From assembly GCA_947630355.1 (NCBI GenBank), contig CANRHJ010000105.1, positions 1 to 6,712 of the forward strand: a stretch of DNA of 6,712 nucleotides, written 5' to 3'. Source of the stretch: Candidatus Gastranaerophilales bacterium (GTDB lineage: Bacteria; Cyanobacteriota; Vampirovibrionia; Gastranaerophilales; Gastranaerophilaceae). Below, one piece after another: positions 5,038 through 6,712 of the stretch. The position numbers and the translations under genes are program-made. The stretch's first letter is position 1; each line of letters opens with the position of its first letter. A model generated the notes under the pieces. It did no database searches and was not told the DNA's origin. It worked only from the letters and a program-made list of their open reading frames with translations.

Positions 5038-6256
5038 CAGTCATTTTTTCATTTTTTATCATTTGCAATAAAATTTCCTGCGCTTTTTTTAATTGTACGT
5101 CATTTTTATCTTTTATGTTTTGCTCAGTCAATTTAACTTCTATATCAGGTGCTATTCCCTTTTTATTTATATCAGTTCCGTTTGGTGTCAAATACTTCTG
5201 TATTGTAATATTTAACCCTGCACTAAACGGCTGTAAAGATTTGACTTCTTGCACCAGTCCTTTCCCAAAGGTATTTTCACCAATCAGTATTGCACGCTGA
5301 TTATCCTTTAAAGCACCCGATAATATTTCACTGGCTGAAGCACTTCCTCCGTTTATCAATATAACCAACGGCTGAGTTGAAAAATATTTTTTTGATGATC
5401 TGGATGTATCTCTATAACCATCACGGTCTACAGTACTTACTATAATTTCATCATCTAAAAATAAATCAGCTATATATATTGCATTATTTAGCAATCCGCC
5501 CGTATTCGCACGTAAATCAACTATTATGCCTTCTTTATCCTTATATTTCAACATTATATCTTTAAAATCATTACCTACATTTCGGCCCATAAATGAACTT
5601 AACCTTATATAGCCTATTGAATCATCTATTTTTACATTTTCAGGCACTTTTACGGATATGGATTTTATTTCTATTTCATCCCTTTCTACTTTATATGTTT
5701 TATTAGGACTGCCTTTTCTTTTAATTAAAAGCTCAACTATAGTACCTTTTTTCCCTCGTATTTTATCTGCAGCCTTATCTATTGTCATATCTTTTGTTGA
5801 AACACCGTCTATTGCAAGGATTTCATCTTCTGCCAATAATCCGGCACGTTCACCGGGAGTATCTTCAATCGGCGCTATTATTAAGATTTTCCCGTCCCGC
5901 AATCCTATCTGAATTCCTATACCAAACAAAGAACCTTTTATCATGCTCTTTTCTTCTTCAAACTCTTTGGGCGGAACAAATCTTGTATACCTGTCGTTCA
6001 AGCTTGCGACCATTGTATCTATCGCCAAATAAGCATCCTCCGGTGTCTTTATCTTCTCATCATATTTATGACGCCATCTGCTCCAATCCTGTCCGTTATT
6101 TGTCCTGTCCAAATACTTCGTATTCACTATCTTCCATACAGAATCATATAATTCAGTATTTGATTCCGCCATCGCTATATTATTTCGATAACAGGTTATA
6201 CTGACTATCATGATTAACAATGTTATTAATGATGAATTTCTTAGTAATTTTTTCAC
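5027..6256 (-). CDS. S41 family C-terminal processing protease (CtpA-like), secreted
   Basis: Exported serine protease of the tail-specific/carboxyl-terminal processing family, 409 residues. An N-terminal signal (KK, then hydrophobic 9-23) probably ends at AMA-ES (28-32). The C22 context SIT-C is a poor lipobox. A helical N-domain (about 33-105) is followed by the PDZ domain (about 106-195: SLFGIGIQIG, PGERAGLLAEDEILAIDG). The catalytic core carries S307 in NGGSASASE, K332 in FGKG, 25 residues later, and Q336 in LVQ: the Ser-Lys-Gln set of CtpA/CtpB. The TPNGTDINKKGIAPDI segment completes the domain. It probably acts in the periplasm or cell envelope, trimming the C-termini of exported proteins. 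The start is GTG, supported by AAGGAG (6263-6268) six bases upstream; no ATG lies nearby in frame. Its 3' end overlaps the convergent flavoprotein gene by 11 bp, leaving no room for a terminator between them. Confidence 0.95.
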   Translation of the reverse strand: MKKLLRNSSLITLLIMIVSITCYRNNIAMAESNTELYDSVWKIVNTKYLDRTNNGQDWSRWRHKYDEKIKTPEDAYLAIDTMVASLNDRYTRFVPPKEFEEEKSMIKGSLFGIGIQIGLRDGKILIIAPIEDTPGERAGLLAEDEILAIDGVSTKDMTIDKAADKIRGKKGTIVELLIKRKGSPNKTYKVERDEIEIKSISVKVPENVKIDDSIGYIRLSSFMGRNVGNDFKDIMLKYKDKEGIIVDLRANTGGLLNNAIYIADLFLDDEIIVSTVDRDGYRDTSRSSKKYFSTQPLVILINGGSASASEILSGALKDNQRAILIGENTFGKGLVQEVKSLQPFSAGLNITIQKYLTPNGTDINKKGIAPDIEVKLTEQNIKDKNDVQLKKAQEILLQMIKNEKMTANR

Positions 6257-6278
6257 AACTCTCTCCTTATATTTAATA

Positions 6279-6307
6279 ATTATATTATAAACTTTATTAT
6301 TTGTTTA
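6279..6307 (-). promoter_or_regulatory. Possible promoter of the S41 protease
   Basis: On the minus strand TAAACA (6302-6307, four of six matches to TTGACA) lies 17 bp before a perfect TATAAT (6279-6284). A second, overlapping TATAAT occurs at 6284-6289. In such AT-rich sequence the -10 boxes are easily met by chance, so this is tentative. The transcript would begin close to the AAGGAG ribosome binding site. Confidence 0.35.
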
Positions 6308-6466
6308 CCTATCCTTATGGGTAATAGACTCTGTTGAATTATTAAAGTTTCATATATTAAATTTATTTTACATTTTACAATCTAAATATATTATCTTTTC
6401 CTTATACTCGGCGAATAATGTTTTTTCCTTTTATTAAATTTAAAATATTTCAAAAGGAGATTTTTT

Positions 6467-6712
6467 ATGCATTATTTAGATATAGAACTTGACGGAATTG
6501 ATGAAAACGGTAATAAAAAAACTTATAAATTGAATGATTTTAACGGTAAATATTCCGTAATTTACTTTTACCCCGAAGATGATACGCCCGTTTGTACTAA
6601 AGAAGCTCACGACTTCAGAGATGCCTTAACTAAATTAAAAAAATACGCTAATATCATCGGCGTAAGCCATAATGATATTGATGAACATATTGATTTCCAA
6701 TCCAAACATAAT
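6467..6712 (+). CDS. Peroxiredoxin, BCP/PrxQ type, 3'-truncated by window edge
   Basis: Thiol peroxidase that reduces hydrogen peroxide and organic peroxides in the cytoplasm. The first 82 residues are present; the gene runs off the window. AAAAGGAGA (6452-6460) lies seven bases before the ATG at 6467. The thioredoxin-fold start VIYFYPEDDTPVCTKEAHDF (31-50) contains the peroxidatic site T40-P-V-C43, followed by F50-R-D. In BCP/PrxQ proteins this is normally TPGCTKEACDFRD, with the resolving cysteine five residues after the peroxidatic one. Here that position is H48, so this enzyme is either a 1-Cys form or uses a resolving cysteine elsewhere in the missing part. It diverges from the protease across 210 bp. 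I see RBS-quality sequence but no convincing -35/-10 pair for this gene. Confidence 0.9.
   Translation, partial: MHYLDIELDGIDENGNKKTYKLNDFNGKYSVIYFYPEDDTPVCTKEAHDFRDALTKLKKYANIIGVSHNDIDEHIDFQSKHN

Noticed and set aside
5115..6204. Plus-strand reading frames opposite the S41 protease (5115-5300, 5658-5912, 5782-6204)
   Set aside because: All lie antisense to a complete protease with catalytic residues and PDZ domain in place; two of them also overlap each other.
6276..6300. PerR/Fur-like operator in the AT-rich divergent region
   Set aside because: TTATAAT-like pieces are present, but the dyad does not match on its second half, and such sequences are expected by chance in this base composition.
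6367..6408. Promoter for the peroxiredoxin gene (TTTACA boxes with TATATT or TATACT)
   Set aside because: The spacings are 14 bp or less, or 23 bp or more, for every pair I tried, so none is convincing.

Overview
The window is an AT-rich bacterial segment with compact gene spacing, clear Shine-Dalgarno sites and an E. coli-like promoter in front of each pilin gene. The two large prepilin-type proteins carry the pilin signal KGFTLAEVLITL, a late DVNGNKKPN...KD.F.FYI segment and a C-terminal W-A-C...GDMNY ending. I associate this style with AT-rich gut bacteria of the Gastranaerophilales (Melainabacteria/Vampirovibrionia) type. That placement is inference from protein style, not a search result.

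Layout. Positions 1-2146 hold a tandem duplication with a unit of about 1.1 kb and a constant offset of 1104 bp, with no indel between the copies. Each unit has the same parts in order: a long inverted-repeat element, a promoter (TTGATT-17 bp-TATAAT), a strong ribosome binding site, an ATG that opens a 14-codon reading frame containing a run of nine C residues, and a type IV pilin-like gene in the next reading frame. The short frame ends at a TGA that overlaps an in-frame TTG of the pilin frame. A 12-bp perfect palindrome sits between the units. Positions 2214-2851 hold two overlapping small genes of unknown function that may be paralogues of each other. Positions 2955-5037 hold a tight three-gene cluster: a small heat-shock protein, a 79-aa ACT-like protein resembling the TM1266 family, and a CoA-disulfide reductase/NADH oxidase-type flavoprotein. 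Convergent to it, on the minus strand, is a secreted S41 C-terminal processing protease (5027-6256), which overlaps the flavoprotein gene by 11 bp. Diverging from the protease, the window ends inside a BCP/PrxQ-like peroxiredoxin gene (6467 to the edge).

The part most worth attention is the pilin pair. The good ribosome binding site and ATG are out of frame with the pilin in both copies, and a C9 homopolymer in an AT-rich genome lies between them. Adding one C, or removing two, would fuse the ATG frame to the pilin. This is the architecture of slipped-strand phase variation, here duplicated so that two pilin variants (about 81% identical by my hand count) could switch independently. The alternative is a fixed leader peptide translationally coupled to the pilin. 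The rest of the window suggests protein, redox and peroxide stress handling: chaperone, disulfide/NADH flavoenzyme, envelope protease and peroxiredoxin.
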